A stretch of 64,000 bases of DNA from JBKECY01 sp047975025 (lineage in GTDB: Bacteria > Bacillota > Clostridia > Lachnospirales > Lachnospiraceae): contig JBKECY010000052.1 in assembly GCA_047975025.1 (NCBI GenBank), positions 1 through 64,000 of the forward strand, in the 5' to 3' direction. Under the pieces are notes generated by a model. That model was not told the DNA's origin, made no database searches, and saw only the letters and a program-made list of their open reading frames with translations. Position numbers and translations under genes: made by a program. The first letter of the stretch is position 1; every line of letters starts with the position of its first letter. Below, in pieces: positions 34,039 through 43,055 of the stretch.

Positions 34039-35483
34039 AGAACTCACTGACTTCGAGCCTGTCAAAAAAGAAAAGCATCAAAGGGATGCTCAAAGTATCC
34101 TATAAGGTCATTATTGCCATTATGGCGATTCCAACGCTGATTCTATTGGCAGCCATCTGGGGGATGAGCAGTCAATACAGCCGTTCTGTGGCCAATATTA
34201 ATACAGCTACCGAAATCCAGAGGGTCGTACAGAACCAGCTTACCGTAGAGATGTGGGACATCATAGCGGGAAAGCAAAACTTCTCAGAGGGACGGCAGCA
34301 GGATTTGATTGAGCAGATCGACAGCGGTTTAAACGCGCTGACCAGTAATAACAAAGAGGCCATGCAATATATTATTGCGGCAGGAAGAGCCAATGACACT
34401 GTAAAAAGTTATGTGGATCAAATCGGTCAGCAGATCGCTGAACGTTCCTCTGTGGCCTATAATGAAGGTGTATATCGTGAAATCGTCAGCGTGGCGGATC
34501 TCATGTATAATATGCTGGAGCAATATATCCGCGAAGAGATTTCAAGTATTGCGGTGCAAAGCGAGAATATCCGCATGGCAGTCATTGCAATTTCAATTCT
34601 GGCGGGGGCATTGTTCGGTACTGTGATGAGTTTTGCGATACTGACGTATTCTGACGTACAGCGGGCAATTCATGCCCCGATTCTCAATATGGAGGAGATG
34701 ACCGCAAGAATCGCGGCCGGAGATCTGGAGGCAAGGGCAGAGTCTCTGGAAATCGAAGAGGTCGAATCACTGACAAAAAGTCTCAATGTGATGGCAGGCA
34801 GACTGCAGGCGCTGATTGATGAGAGAGTATCTGTACAGCAGGATCTGCAAAAATCAGAAATACGTGCGCTGCAGGCACAGATTACCCCTCACTTTGTCTA
34901 TAATACATTTGAGACGATTGTCTGGCTGGCAGAAAAGCAGCGAACCAAGGAAGTGGTCAATATTACCATGGCATTCACCGACTTTTTCCGAATTTCTTTG
35001 AGCCAGGGCAAGGATTTTATCACTGTTCAAAGAGAAGAGCAGCATGTACGCAGCTACCTGGAAATCCAGTCTGTGCGCTATGAAGATATTATGAGTTACG
35101 AAATAGCCATTGAGGACAGTCTGAAAGATTTTTTGATGCTGAAGCTCTTACTGCAGCCATTAGTGGAGAATGCAATTTATCATGGGCTTAAGAAAAAGCG
35201 CAGCCGGGGCAAGATCTGGATTACCGGAACGAAGAGAGAAGATGATACCATGCGGTTTCAGGTGGAGGACAATGGGCTGGGTATGACAGAAGAACGGCTC
35301 AGTCAGGTCAGAAAGCGGCTGCAGCAGAAGCAGGAGCTGGAAGAGGGCGGATTCGGGATCTTTAATGTAAATCAAAGAATCTGCCTGTATTATGGCGGTA
35401 CGGGTCTGGAAATCAGCAGTGAATATGGAAAAGGAACCAGGGTCAGCTTTACGCTCCCCTGCAGGGACATACTACATGATTAA
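34035..35483 (+). CDS. YesM-type sensor histidine kinase
   Basis: The 482-residue kinase has membrane helices near residues 27-47 and 180-203, an extracellular helical sensor between them, and a HAMP linker (about 205-260). Its His_kinase domain has the phospho-acceptor His286 in QAQITPHFVYNT. The ATPase domain shows VENAIYHGLKKK, VEDNGLGM and GGFGIFNVNQR. It lies in the extracellular-sugar-sensing LytS/YesM family. It overlaps the response regulator gene by eight bases. Confidence 0.92.
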   Translation: MKNSLTSSLSKKKSIKGMLKVSYKVIIAIMAIPTLILLAAIWGMSSQYSRSVANINTATEIQRVVQNQLTVEMWDIIAGKQNFSEGRQQDLIEQIDSGLNALTSNNKEAMQYIIAAGRANDTVKSYVDQIGQQIAERSSVAYNEGVYREIVSVADLMYNMLEQYIREEISSIAVQSENIRMAVIAISILAGALFGTVMSFAILTYSDVQRAIHAPILNMEEMTARIAAGDLEARAESLEIEEVESLTKSLNVMAGRLQALIDERVSVQQDLQKSEIRALQAQITPHFVYNTFETIVWLAEKQRTKEVVNITMAFTDFFRISLSQGKDFITVQREEQHVRSYLEIQSVRYEDIMSYEIAIEDSLKDFLMLKLLLQPLVENAIYHGLKKKRSRGKIWITGTKREDDTMRFQVEDNGLGMTEERLSQVRKRLQQKQELEEGGFGIFNVNQRICLYYGGTGLEISSEYGKGTRVSFTLPCRDILHD

Positions 35484-37032
35484 AATATTTGTGGCAGATG
35501 ATGAAAACTTAATAAGAGATGGAATTCGTAATTGCGTGGAACATCATGAGGCAGAGTATAGTATTTGCGGTGAAGCACCGGACGGCGAATTGGCGATTCC
35601 TCTGATCCAGGAGCTTAAACCTGATGTGCTGATTGCGGATGTCCGCATGCCGTTCATTAACGGACTGGAATTATCGACAATCGTCAAGAAGACCATGCCC
35701 TGGGTGCATATTATTATATTAAGCGGGCATGACGAATTTACCTATGCACAGCAGGCACTTATGATTGGTGTGGATGCCTACATCCTAAAACCGGTCAATT
35801 CCGAGAAACTACTGCAGACACTGGACGAAGTACGGCAAAGAATTGAGAAAGAAAAGCATGAGTATCTCAACATTGAGAAAATGCTGGAGCGCGATGAAGT
35901 GGAAAAGACAATCATTCGTGAACATTTCTTGAGCAGGCTGGTTACGGGCAAAGCGTCCATCAATGAAGTCATGGAGTTTTCTCAAAAGTATGATATGGAG
36001 ATTCTGGCGAAATACTATATGGTCAGCAGGGTCGAGCTGCTGACGTTGAATGCGGATGAGCTGGAGAAGATCCGGGTGCTGGGCAGCCGCCTGTTCGAAA
36101 ACCAGAATCACATCATTTGGTTTATCAAGGGGGCAGACCTCTTAGTCTGCATTATCAAAGGAGATACGGAAGATGCGGTCAGAGAGCAGACCTATGAAAC
36201 GGCACAGATACTCAGGCATCAACTCCATCTGTATCTGAATCTGGAGATTTCAGTGGGAATCGGAGGGATGACCGACCGTATCGGCGGGATTGCAAATTCC
36301 TACCGGGAGGCCAGAGAAGTATTGAGCGGAATCAGAGTCAAGAAAAATGATATCCTGGGCTTTGAAGATGTAAAGAGTCAGCGCTTTTTGGAAAACACGA
36401 CGCTGCTCTTAGATGTTCCGACAATTGAAAAGCTTAGGCATATTACATTCGAGGATATTCCGGCCGTGATTGAAAAACAGTTCCATAGTCTTGATAATGC
36501 GCAGGTGGACAGTGTTTTGTACCGCTATTATCTGCTGATGGATATGTTCATTGCGGCTGTCCAGCTGACGAAGGGGCAGGTACGCCAGGAGATGGAGCGT
36601 ACACCGCAGCAGATTTTTAAAATCGCAGAGTCGTGGGAAGAGTGTCTGCAATATGCAACGGCCATGCTTGAGCTTATGATTAACGACAGAGTAGATGAGG
36701 AGAGGTACAGCAAAGAAATCCGAATGGCGAAGGACTACATCAATCAGAATTACAGTGATCCGTCCCTGTCGCTCTATACGGTTTCAAAGAGAGTCGGATT
36801 TTCACCGAACCATTTCAGTACGGTGTTCTCGCAGGAAACAGGGGAAACCTTTATTGAATATCTGACAAAACGCAGAATTATGGAAGCAAAAAAGATGATT
36901 CTTGACACAGATCATAAGATAACGGATATTGCATTTCAAGTAGGATACAGTGATTCCCATTATTTCAGCTATGTATTCAAGAAGAAAATCGGTAAGAGCC
37001 CAAAAGAATTCAAGTTAACTGAGAAGCCTTAA
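35476..37032 (+). CDS. AraC-type response regulator
   Basis: From the ATG at 35476 the protein has 518 residues. The receiver domain has DDEN at the start, the phospho-acceptor Asp55 in LIADVRMP, and the Lys in YILKPVN. The middle region is of unknown fold, as in YesN. The C-terminus has the AraC double helix-turn-helix (about 415-518) with YTVSKRVGFSPNHFSTVFSQ and ITDIAFQVGYSDSHYFSYVF. It likely activates the transport operon that begins 158 bp downstream. Confidence 0.92.
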   Translation: MIKIFVADDENLIRDGIRNCVEHHEAEYSICGEAPDGELAIPLIQELKPDVLIADVRMPFINGLELSTIVKKTMPWVHIIILSGHDEFTYAQQALMIGVDAYILKPVNSEKLLQTLDEVRQRIEKEKHEYLNIEKMLERDEVEKTIIREHFLSRLVTGKASINEVMEFSQKYDMEILAKYYMVSRVELLTLNADELEKIRVLGSRLFENQNHIIWFIKGADLLVCIIKGDTEDAVREQTYETAQILRHQLHLYLNLEISVGIGGMTDRIGGIANSYREAREVLSGIRVKKNDILGFEDVKSQRFLENTTLLLDVPTIEKLRHITFEDIPAVIEKQFHSLDNAQVDSVLYRYYLLMDMFIAAVQLTKGQVRQEMERTPQQIFKIAESWEECLQYATAMLELMINDRVDEERYSKEIRMAKDYINQNYSDPSLSLYTVSKRVGFSPNHFSTVFSQETGETFIEYLTKRRIMEAKKMILDTDHKITDIAFQVGYSDSHYFSYVFKKKIGKSPKEFKLTEKP

Positions 37033-37064
37033 GGGGTGAAAAAATATCATAAGAAAATCAACTT

Positions 37065-37131
37065 AAAAAAGAACAGAAAAAAGAAACACGAATTATTATC
37101 CTAATAATGTGCATTCAGCTGTTCTTTTTTT
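37065..37131 (+). terminator. Terminator after the response regulator
   Basis: A 12-bp stem (37065-37076 with 37119-37130) encloses a 42-base loop that itself holds an ATTATT/AATAAT hairpin, and the right arm merges with a T run. The right arm also contains the -35 region of the following promoter. Confidence 0.7.
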
Positions 37132-37142
37132 AATGCTAAAAT
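37114..37142 (+). promoter_or_regulatory. Probable activator-dependent promoter of the transport operon
   Basis: A weak -35 (TTCAGC, 37114-37119) and a good -10 (TAAAAT, 37137-37142) are 17 bp apart. The poor -35 fits a promoter that needs an AraC-type activator; the regulator gene is next door. Confidence 0.45.
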
Positions 37143-37190
37143 GGCAGTAGGTTAAAGAAGTCGAAAAGGGAAATGAAGGAGGTAAGTATC

Positions 37191-38294
37191 ATGAGTAAGA
37201 GGAAATTGAAGTGTATATCCTTAAGTTTGGTGCTATGTATGTTGTTGGGGCTGTTAAGCGGGTGCGGCTCTTCGGATACCCAGTCGGGAGACAGTACCGG
37301 GACAGAAGCCGCAGAGACAACGGCAGCGAATGAATCATCGTATAAGGAGCTGACAGTGTATACAGCACTGCCGGAATCGGAAATCCCCTATTATTTTAAT
37401 GCGTTTGAAAAAGATACGGGAATACGTGTAAATTATGTACGTTTGTCCGCCGGTGAGATGCTCGCGAGAGTGACCGCAGAGGGAGATAACGTTAATGCAG
37501 CCGTTATGTTCGGCGGCTCCAGTGAGGTTTATATTACGGCTTCCGAAGAAGGTATGCTGGATGCCTATCAGCCAAAAGATATTGTGAATGTACCTGAGAC
37601 ATATGTAGACAGCGAGGGTGTATGGGTGCCGTTTTATGTAGGCGCATTATCTTTTGCCTGCAACACAGACTGGTTCGAGAAGAACAATCTGGAATTGCCT
37701 GCAACTTGGGATGATTTATTAAAACCGGAATTCAAAGAGCAGATTTCCATGGCACATCCGTCCACGTCAGGTACTTCTTACACAATTCTTGCAACGATCG
37801 TGCAGATGATGGGAGAAGAAAATGCCTGGGAGTACTTAAAAGAGCTGGATGCGAATGTACGTCAGTATACAAAGGCAGGCGCAGCGCCGCCTATGGAAGT
37901 TGCACTTGGAGAAGCATCGATTGCACTTACCTTCGCACATGACGGTCTAAAGCCCGCAGAAGAAGGGTATCCGATTGAAATCGTCTTCCCGGAAGACGGT
38001 ACAGGATATGAGATCGGTGCGATGGCAATTCTTAAGAATGGGCCGGAAAAAGAAAAAGAAAATGCAAAGACCTTTATCGACTGGGCACTTTCCTCCAGAG
38101 GACAGGAATGCTTTATCGAGGCAAAAGCAAATCGCCTTCCTATCAACCGCGAAGCGAAAGTAGCGGATGGCTTAAAGACACTCGATGAAATCAAAGTCAT
38201 CGATTACGATGCCATCTGGAGCAGCGAGAACAGAGAACGCCTGGTAGAGGAATTCTCTAGCAAGATTGATAATGCGGAAGAATTAAAAGAATAG
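37191..38294 (+). CDS. ABC transporter substrate-binding lipoprotein (AfuA/FbpA-like, not iron type)
   Basis: The start at 37191 is set by AAGGAGGT. The 367-residue protein has a lipoprotein signal peptide with lipobox LLSGC (Cys25) and the FbpA/AfuA-type binding fold: LTVYTALPESEIPYYFNAFEKDTG, AHPSTSGTSY and EIGAMAILK. Iron-binding FbpA proteins carry a Tyr-Tyr pair in the third quarter. Here that region reads IALTFAHDG with no tyrosine. The related AfuA binds hexose phosphates, and with the isomerase and sugar kinase downstream a sugar-phosphate-like ligand is plausible. Confidence 0.82.
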   Translation: MSKRKLKCISLSLVLCMLLGLLSGCGSSDTQSGDSTGTEAAETTAANESSYKELTVYTALPESEIPYYFNAFEKDTGIRVNYVRLSAGEMLARVTAEGDNVNAAVMFGGSSEVYITASEEGMLDAYQPKDIVNVPETYVDSEGVWVPFYVGALSFACNTDWFEKNNLELPATWDDLLKPEFKEQISMAHPSTSGTSYTILATIVQMMGEENAWEYLKELDANVRQYTKAGAAPPMEVALGEASIALTFAHDGLKPAEEGYPIEIVFPEDGTGYEIGAMAILKNGPEKEKENAKTFIDWALSSRGQECFIEAKANRLPINREAKVADGLKTLDEIKVIDYDAIWSSENRERLVEEFSSKIDNAEELKE

Positions 38295-38307
38295 GTTTCA
38301 ATTACAG

Positions 38308-38331
38308 CGGGGCACATGAAAAGGTGCCCCG
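38308..38331 (+). promoter_or_regulatory. Intercistronic hairpin between binding-protein and permease genes
   Basis: CGGGGCAC (38308-38315) pairs perfectly with GTGCCCCG (38324-38331). No T run follows. Such stems often protect the upstream message, raising the binding protein above the permease. Confidence 0.6.
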
Positions 38332-38376
38332 AAGCATTATAAAAAGTAAAGCGAATGCAAAGGGAGGAAAGTAAGT

Positions 38377-40095
38377 ATGTCAAGAAGGACAGCGAAAAGC
38401 AGTAATTTGACAATGTTGGCAAAGCAGCCGCTTCTGCTGGCATGTATCCTGTTTATTTTTGCAATTCTGCTGATTTTTATATTATTACCGCTGTTTAATG
38501 TATTTAAACTGGGCTTTAGCAATGAAGCCGGTGGTTTTAGTATTGCAAATTTTGTTAAAGTAATTGGTAACAGCAGTTACAGGAGAACTTTTTTTAACTC
38601 AATTAAATTAGGTGTACTTGTGGCAGTGATTGCAACGACAATGGGCTATATTTTTGCATTTGCGATGACAAGAACTGAGATGCCGGGCAAAAAATTCTTT
38701 CGCCTGATCGCAACTTTGCCGATTATCTCACCGCCATTCGTACTCTCTTTGTCACTCATCTTTTTGTTTGGCAGACTGGGTCTGATCTCGAATCAATTGT
38801 TAGGTATTGAAAACGCGGATGTATATGGTCTGCGCAGTCTGGTCATCGTACAGGCAATTTCGTTTTTTCCGGTAGCCTATATGACGTTGACAGGCATTCT
38901 GGAGTCTATTGACGATTCTGTTGAAGATGCGGCGTATAGCATGGGGTCGTCACGATGGCATATCTTTCGTACGGTGACACTGCCGCTGTCATTCCCCGGA
39001 ATTGCGAGTGCGCTTCTGCTGGTGTTCATCCAGTCTCTGGAGGATTTTTCCAATCCCGCGGTTATCGCCGGCGGATATTCGACATTGGCGGTGGAGGCCT
39101 ACCGGGTTATCACAGGGATGAATGATATGCGGGGGGGCTGTGTCCTGGCAATCATTCTGCTGCTGCCGACGCTTCTGGCATTTACGATTCAAAAGTTCTG
39201 GATTGCCAAGAAGTCGTTCGTGACAGTGACCGGAAAGCCGACACAGAAACGCAGAAAGCTTCATGAACCTCATATTGTCTGGCCCCTGTTCGCCTTTTGC
39301 GCGCTGATCAGCGGTCTGGTCATATTGTTGTATGGAACGGTTCTGGTCGGTGCATTCGTTAAAACCTGGGGCATTAATTACAGCTTTACGCTGGATCATT
39401 TCAAATATGTATTCTCACTTGGATGGCTGCCAATGCGCAATTCGCTGACACTGGCAGGGCTGTCTGCTCCATTGGCGGGCATATTGGGAATGGCGATTGC
39501 CTTCCTGGTGGTTCGACAGAAGTTTCCGGGCAAGCGGATCATGGAATTTTCTTCGGTCCTGACATTTGCGGTTCCCGGTACAGTACTGGGTATCGGTTAT
39601 ATCTATTCCTTTAATTCCGCACCGCTGTTGCTGACCGGTACCGGCTTTATCCTGGTGATGGCATTTACCTTTAGAAACATGCCTGTGGGAATAGAATCCG
39701 GTACTGCGACCTTATTGCAGATTGATTCGTCTATTGAAGAGGCTTCGACCATCTTAGGTGCCTCTGCCGGCTATACGTTTCGCCGGATCACACTACCGCT
39801 TTTGCAGCAGGCGTTTGCCTCTGGACTGGTGTATTCATTTGTTCGTGCCATGACAGCGGTAAGCTCGGTCATCTTCCTGATCTCACCGAGGTGGAATCTG
39901 GCAACGACCCGGGTGTTCTCATTATTTGAAGTCAGTCAGTACAGTGATGCCGCCGCCTACATTTTTGTGATGATCTTCATTATTGTCATTGTAATCGGCA
40001 TCATTAATCTCATCGTAGATCTGCTATTCAAGCCGAAGCATCTGCGAGTAGCAGAAAAATCCGCGAGACAAATGAAGAGGAGGAAGAGAGGATGA
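38377..40095 (+). CDS. ABC transporter permease, fused two-domain type (AfuB/FbpB-like)
   Basis: The 572-residue protein has about twelve membrane helices. It contains two copies of the BPD permease domain with EAA loops: EDAAYSMGSSRWHIFRTVTLPLSFPG in the first half and EEASTILGASAGYTFRRITLPLLQQAF in the second. This internal duplication is the AfuB/FbpB arrangement, where one polypeptide forms the whole channel. It follows the binding-protein gene after a hairpin and overlaps the ATPase gene by four bases. Confidence 0.92.
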   Translation: MSRRTAKSSNLTMLAKQPLLLACILFIFAILLIFILLPLFNVFKLGFSNEAGGFSIANFVKVIGNSSYRRTFFNSIKLGVLVAVIATTMGYIFAFAMTRTEMPGKKFFRLIATLPIISPPFVLSLSLIFLFGRLGLISNQLLGIENADVYGLRSLVIVQAISFFPVAYMTLTGILESIDDSVEDAAYSMGSSRWHIFRTVTLPLSFPGIASALLLVFIQSLEDFSNPAVIAGGYSTLAVEAYRVITGMNDMRGGCVLAIILLLPTLLAFTIQKFWIAKKSFVTVTGKPTQKRRKLHEPHIVWPLFAFCALISGLVILLYGTVLVGAFVKTWGINYSFTLDHFKYVFSLGWLPMRNSLTLAGLSAPLAGILGMAIAFLVVRQKFPGKRIMEFSSVLTFAVPGTVLGIGYIYSFNSAPLLLTGTGFILVMAFTFRNMPVGIESGTATLLQIDSSIEEASTILGASAGYTFRRITLPLLQQAFASGLVYSFVRAMTAVSSVIFLISPRWNLATTRVFSLFEVSQYSDAAAYIFVMIFIIVIVIGIINLIVDLLFKPKHLRVAEKSARQMKRRKRG

Positions 40096-41219
40096 ACCAG
40101 GATTTAGCAAAAGCAATCGGTGCCCGCTCCAAGGGCGTTATGTTAAAAAATATTACCAAGGTATTTCCTGCCCATGATGGCAGCGGAGATGTAACCGCAG
40201 TTGACAATATAGACCTTGAAATCAAGGATGGTGAGCTGATCACTTTGCTGGGGCCATCAGGATGCGGCAAGACGACAACGCTGCGCATGATCTCCGGGTT
40301 CGAGACACCGTCTGAGGGGGAGATCTTTATCGGAGACCGTCCGGTGGCGAATGTTCCTCCGAACAAACGGGACATCGCAATGGTGTTCCAGTCGTATGCA
40401 CTGTTCCCGCATCTGACGATCTATGAGAACGTTGCTTATGGACTCAAGGTGCATAAAATCCCGAAACTGGAATTGCAGGAGAGAACCCAAAAGGCAATGG
40501 AGCTGATGCAGCTAAAAGGTATGGAGAACCGCTATCCGAACCAGCTCTCAGGCGGGCAGCAGCAACGAGTAGCCTTGGCCCGGGCCATCATTATCGAGCC
40601 GAAGGTTCTGCTGTTCGATGAGCCGCTTTCCAATCTTGATGCCAAGCTAAGAGAGCATATGCGTGATGAGCTTCGTTCCATTCAAAAAAGATTGGGCATC
40701 ACCAGCCTGTACGTTACCCATGATCAGGCAGAAGCGATGGCCATCTCGGACAAAGTAGTTATTATGAAAGATGGTGTTATCATGCAAAATGGTACGCCGC
40801 AGGAAATCTATGAGTATCCGGAAAGCCGTTTTGTAGCACATTTTATCGGAAAAGCAAATTTTATACCCTGCCAGTGCCTGAAAAAGAAGAAAGAAGGTAC
40901 CACAGTCCTGCTTGATGGCGGAATGGAGTATCAGGTGCCCTTTCCGGGAAATATGCGGGACGTTGCAGAAGGCGGGGAGTGCGTGCTTTCTGTCAGACCG
41001 GAGTCGATTCAATTATCCTCGACCGAAGGCCTGCTGCAAGGGACCATCAAAAGAGCGACCTATTATGGTGCGAGAATTGAATACGAGATTCTCTATAAGG
41101 ACTTGCCTGTTATAGTCGAGATTCAAAATCCGCAGCTCTCACAGCGATTCAACGAAGGCGATACAGTGTATATGAATATGGATGATATCTGCGTGCGGGT
41201 GCTTAGTTCTTATCCGTAA
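40092..41219 (+). CDS. ABC transporter ATP-binding protein (AfuC/PotA-like)
   Basis: The 375-residue ATPase has Walker A GPSGCGKTTT, Q-loop FQSYALFPHL, signature LSGGQQQRVALARAI, Walker B VLLFDEPLSNLD and the switch His in YVTHDQAEAM. A C-terminal TOBE-type regulatory domain (about 280-370) includes VLSVRPESIQL. It powers the permease encoded just before it. Confidence 0.93.
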   Translation: MNQDLAKAIGARSKGVMLKNITKVFPAHDGSGDVTAVDNIDLEIKDGELITLLGPSGCGKTTTLRMISGFETPSEGEIFIGDRPVANVPPNKRDIAMVFQSYALFPHLTIYENVAYGLKVHKIPKLELQERTQKAMELMQLKGMENRYPNQLSGGQQQRVALARAIIIEPKVLLFDEPLSNLDAKLREHMRDELRSIQKRLGITSLYVTHDQAEAMAISDKVVIMKDGVIMQNGTPQEIYEYPESRFVAHFIGKANFIPCQCLKKKKEGTTVLLDGGMEYQVPFPGNMRDVAEGGECVLSVRPESIQLSSTEGLLQGTIKRATYYGARIEYEILYKDLPVIVEIQNPQLSQRFNEGDTVYMNMDDICVRVLSSYP

Positions 41220-41243
41220 GGGAAGAAAAGAGGGGGATGAAAC

Positions 41244-42116
41244 ATGGAGCATATAAAAGTAGGAAACAATCTGCCGAGTAAGACCGGACTGACCGCTCTG
41301 GATAGTGAATTGACACGTATTGAGAACGACGGATTTGATGTATGCGAAATCAATCTGGCAACTGTGCCGCTCATCATCAGCGGGGGTATTCAGGAACAGG
41401 TAGTGCAGTATGTTAAGAAGATACTCAAAAAACATCCGCTTGGCTATACGGCGCATGTGGGCTATGGTCTGGATCTTAGAAATCTGGCACAGTATGAAAT
41501 GCATCGAAATGTCTTGCTGGCATCTGTAAATGTCTGCGCAAAGTTGGGAATCGGATTGCTGAACCTGCATTACGAAGTGGAAACCATGTTTGCTGACAGG
41601 GAGGCTGCGTTTCTGGCCGCCCATCTTGAAGCGGCAGATCTGGGTGAAAAAGTAGGAGTGAAGATTTCTGTTGAGAACATTGAAATCGAACATGCACTAA
41701 AGGCACTGGCTTTTGTTAAAAAGGCCGGGCATCCGAATCTGGGCATGACACTTGATCTGGGGCACCTTTATATATCGGCTGTGCACTTTCAATATTCATA
41801 TCTGGAAGCGGTGAAAGCCTGCGCCCCGTATCTGTATCATCTGCATATCAATGATAATACAGGCATATTTGAGCCTTTAAGAGTAGAAAGTCATTTGCTG
41901 TATGATACCTTGTCCATGAACGAGCGTTTTACCTTTGGACGGGGAGATATCCATATTCCGCCCTTGTGGGGAACCGCGCCCTTGGCGGATGCCTTCGGAA
42001 TCATAAAGCAGGCAGGGTATCAGGGGGTATGGCTGTGTGAATATTATAGCCAGCATTTTATTCCCTTTAACCGGGAAGTACAGGAACAAGTCAGAAAAGC
42101 AATTCTGGAAGCGTAA
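41244..42116 (+). CDS. Sugar phosphate isomerase/epimerase-like TIM-barrel protein
   Basis: The 290-residue protein belongs to the xylose-isomerase-like TIM-barrel family (AP_endonuc_2). Metal-binding positions fit KISVENIEIEHA (Glu), MTLDLGHLYIS (Asp, His), YLYHLHINDN (His) and the late WLCEYYSQH (Glu). The family includes epimerases, isomerases and dehydratases of sugars and inositols, so the substrate cannot be named. It follows the transporter and precedes the sugar kinase, and probably acts on the imported compound. Confidence 0.82.
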   Translation: MEHIKVGNNLPSKTGLTALDSELTRIENDGFDVCEINLATVPLIISGGIQEQVVQYVKKILKKHPLGYTAHVGYGLDLRNLAQYEMHRNVLLASVNVCAKLGIGLLNLHYEVETMFADREAAFLAAHLEAADLGEKVGVKISVENIEIEHALKALAFVKKAGHPNLGMTLDLGHLYISAVHFQYSYLEAVKACAPYLYHLHINDNTGIFEPLRVESHLLYDTLSMNERFTFGRGDIHIPPLWGTAPLADAFGIIKQAGYQGVWLCEYYSQHFIPFNREVQEQVRKAILEA

Positions 42117-42143
42117 TGTTAGTGTGAATAAGGAGTGAAAGTG

Positions 42144-43040
42144 ATGTCAAAGCATGAATTTGATTCGTTGATCGTGGGGCAGATTTCCCTGGATATTAAT
42201 GTGGATTATAAAGGTAATGAGATTCATGAAATAGGCGGTGCTGTGCTGCATTCAAGTTATGCAGCCTCTGCCTTGGGGCATCCTGTCTGCGTACTGCCAA
42301 AGGCAGATCCTAAGACGGTGGATTTACAGGAGATTTTTGCGGATGGGAACCATATAACCGTAGTGCCGCTTGAGAGTCCTGCGAATACATCAATCAAGAA
42401 TGTCTATCATACGGCGGACAAGGAACGGCGAACCTGCCGGGCCATCAGCCGGATTGAACCATATCATGTAGCGGAGATTCCGGCAATCGACGCACAAATC
42501 TATCATATAGCCGGTTTGATGCGGGGAGATCTGGGAAACGACAGTATCCTGCATGCGGCAAAACGGGCACTGGCAGCAGTCGATGTGCAATGTCTCCTGC
42601 GTTGTGTGGTAAATGAAGCGGGCGATATGGAATTTCACGACTGGAAGGAAAAACGCGAGATTTTGCCCCATATCGAGTTTTTAAAAACAGATATGGCAGA
42701 AGCAGAAATACTGACAGGGCTAAAAGACCGCAAAGAGGCTGCCAGACTTCTGCACACATGGGGTGCAAAAGAAGTCATGATTACCCATAATACGGAAGTG
42801 CTGGTATACGATGGCAAAGCCACTTATATTCAGCCACTGCGCCCCAGAAACCTCTCAGGACGCAGTGGGCGGGGCGATACCTGCTTCTCCGCCTATATCA
42901 CTGAGCGGCTGCATGCAGGGATACCGGAAGCGCTCCACATAGCGGCAGCATTGGTGTCGCTCAAAATGGAGACACCGGGGCCGTTTAAGGGGAACCGCGA
43001 GGATGTGCTGGAGTACATGAAATTATATTATGATGCGTAA
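42144..43040 (+). CDS. PfkB-family carbohydrate kinase
   Basis: The ATG at 42144 lies eight bases after AAGGAG. The 298-residue protein has the PfkB/ribokinase features: the early di-glycine region EIGGAVLHSSYAASALG and the C-terminal anion-hole motif SGRGDTCFSAYI with the catalytic Asp. It also has FLKTDMAEAEILTG in the middle. It phosphorylates a sugar or sugar-like alcohol; which one is unknown. It is the last enzyme gene of the transport operon. Confidence 0.85.
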   Translation: MSKHEFDSLIVGQISLDINVDYKGNEIHEIGGAVLHSSYAASALGHPVCVLPKADPKTVDLQEIFADGNHITVVPLESPANTSIKNVYHTADKERRTCRAISRIEPYHVAEIPAIDAQIYHIAGLMRGDLGNDSILHAAKRALAAVDVQCLLRCVVNEAGDMEFHDWKEKREILPHIEFLKTDMAEAEILTGLKDRKEAARLLHTWGAKEVMITHNTEVLVYDGKATYIQPLRPRNLSGRSGRGDTCFSAYITERLHAGIPEALHIAAALVSLKMETPGPFKGNREDVLEYMKLYYDA

Positions 43041-43055
43041 ATAAGTAGGAGGACT

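Noticed and set aside
37191..41219. Ferric iron ABC transporter (FbpABC)
   Set aside because: The fold and gene order match, but the Tyr pair that binds iron is missing and sugar-type enzymes and regulators surround the operon.
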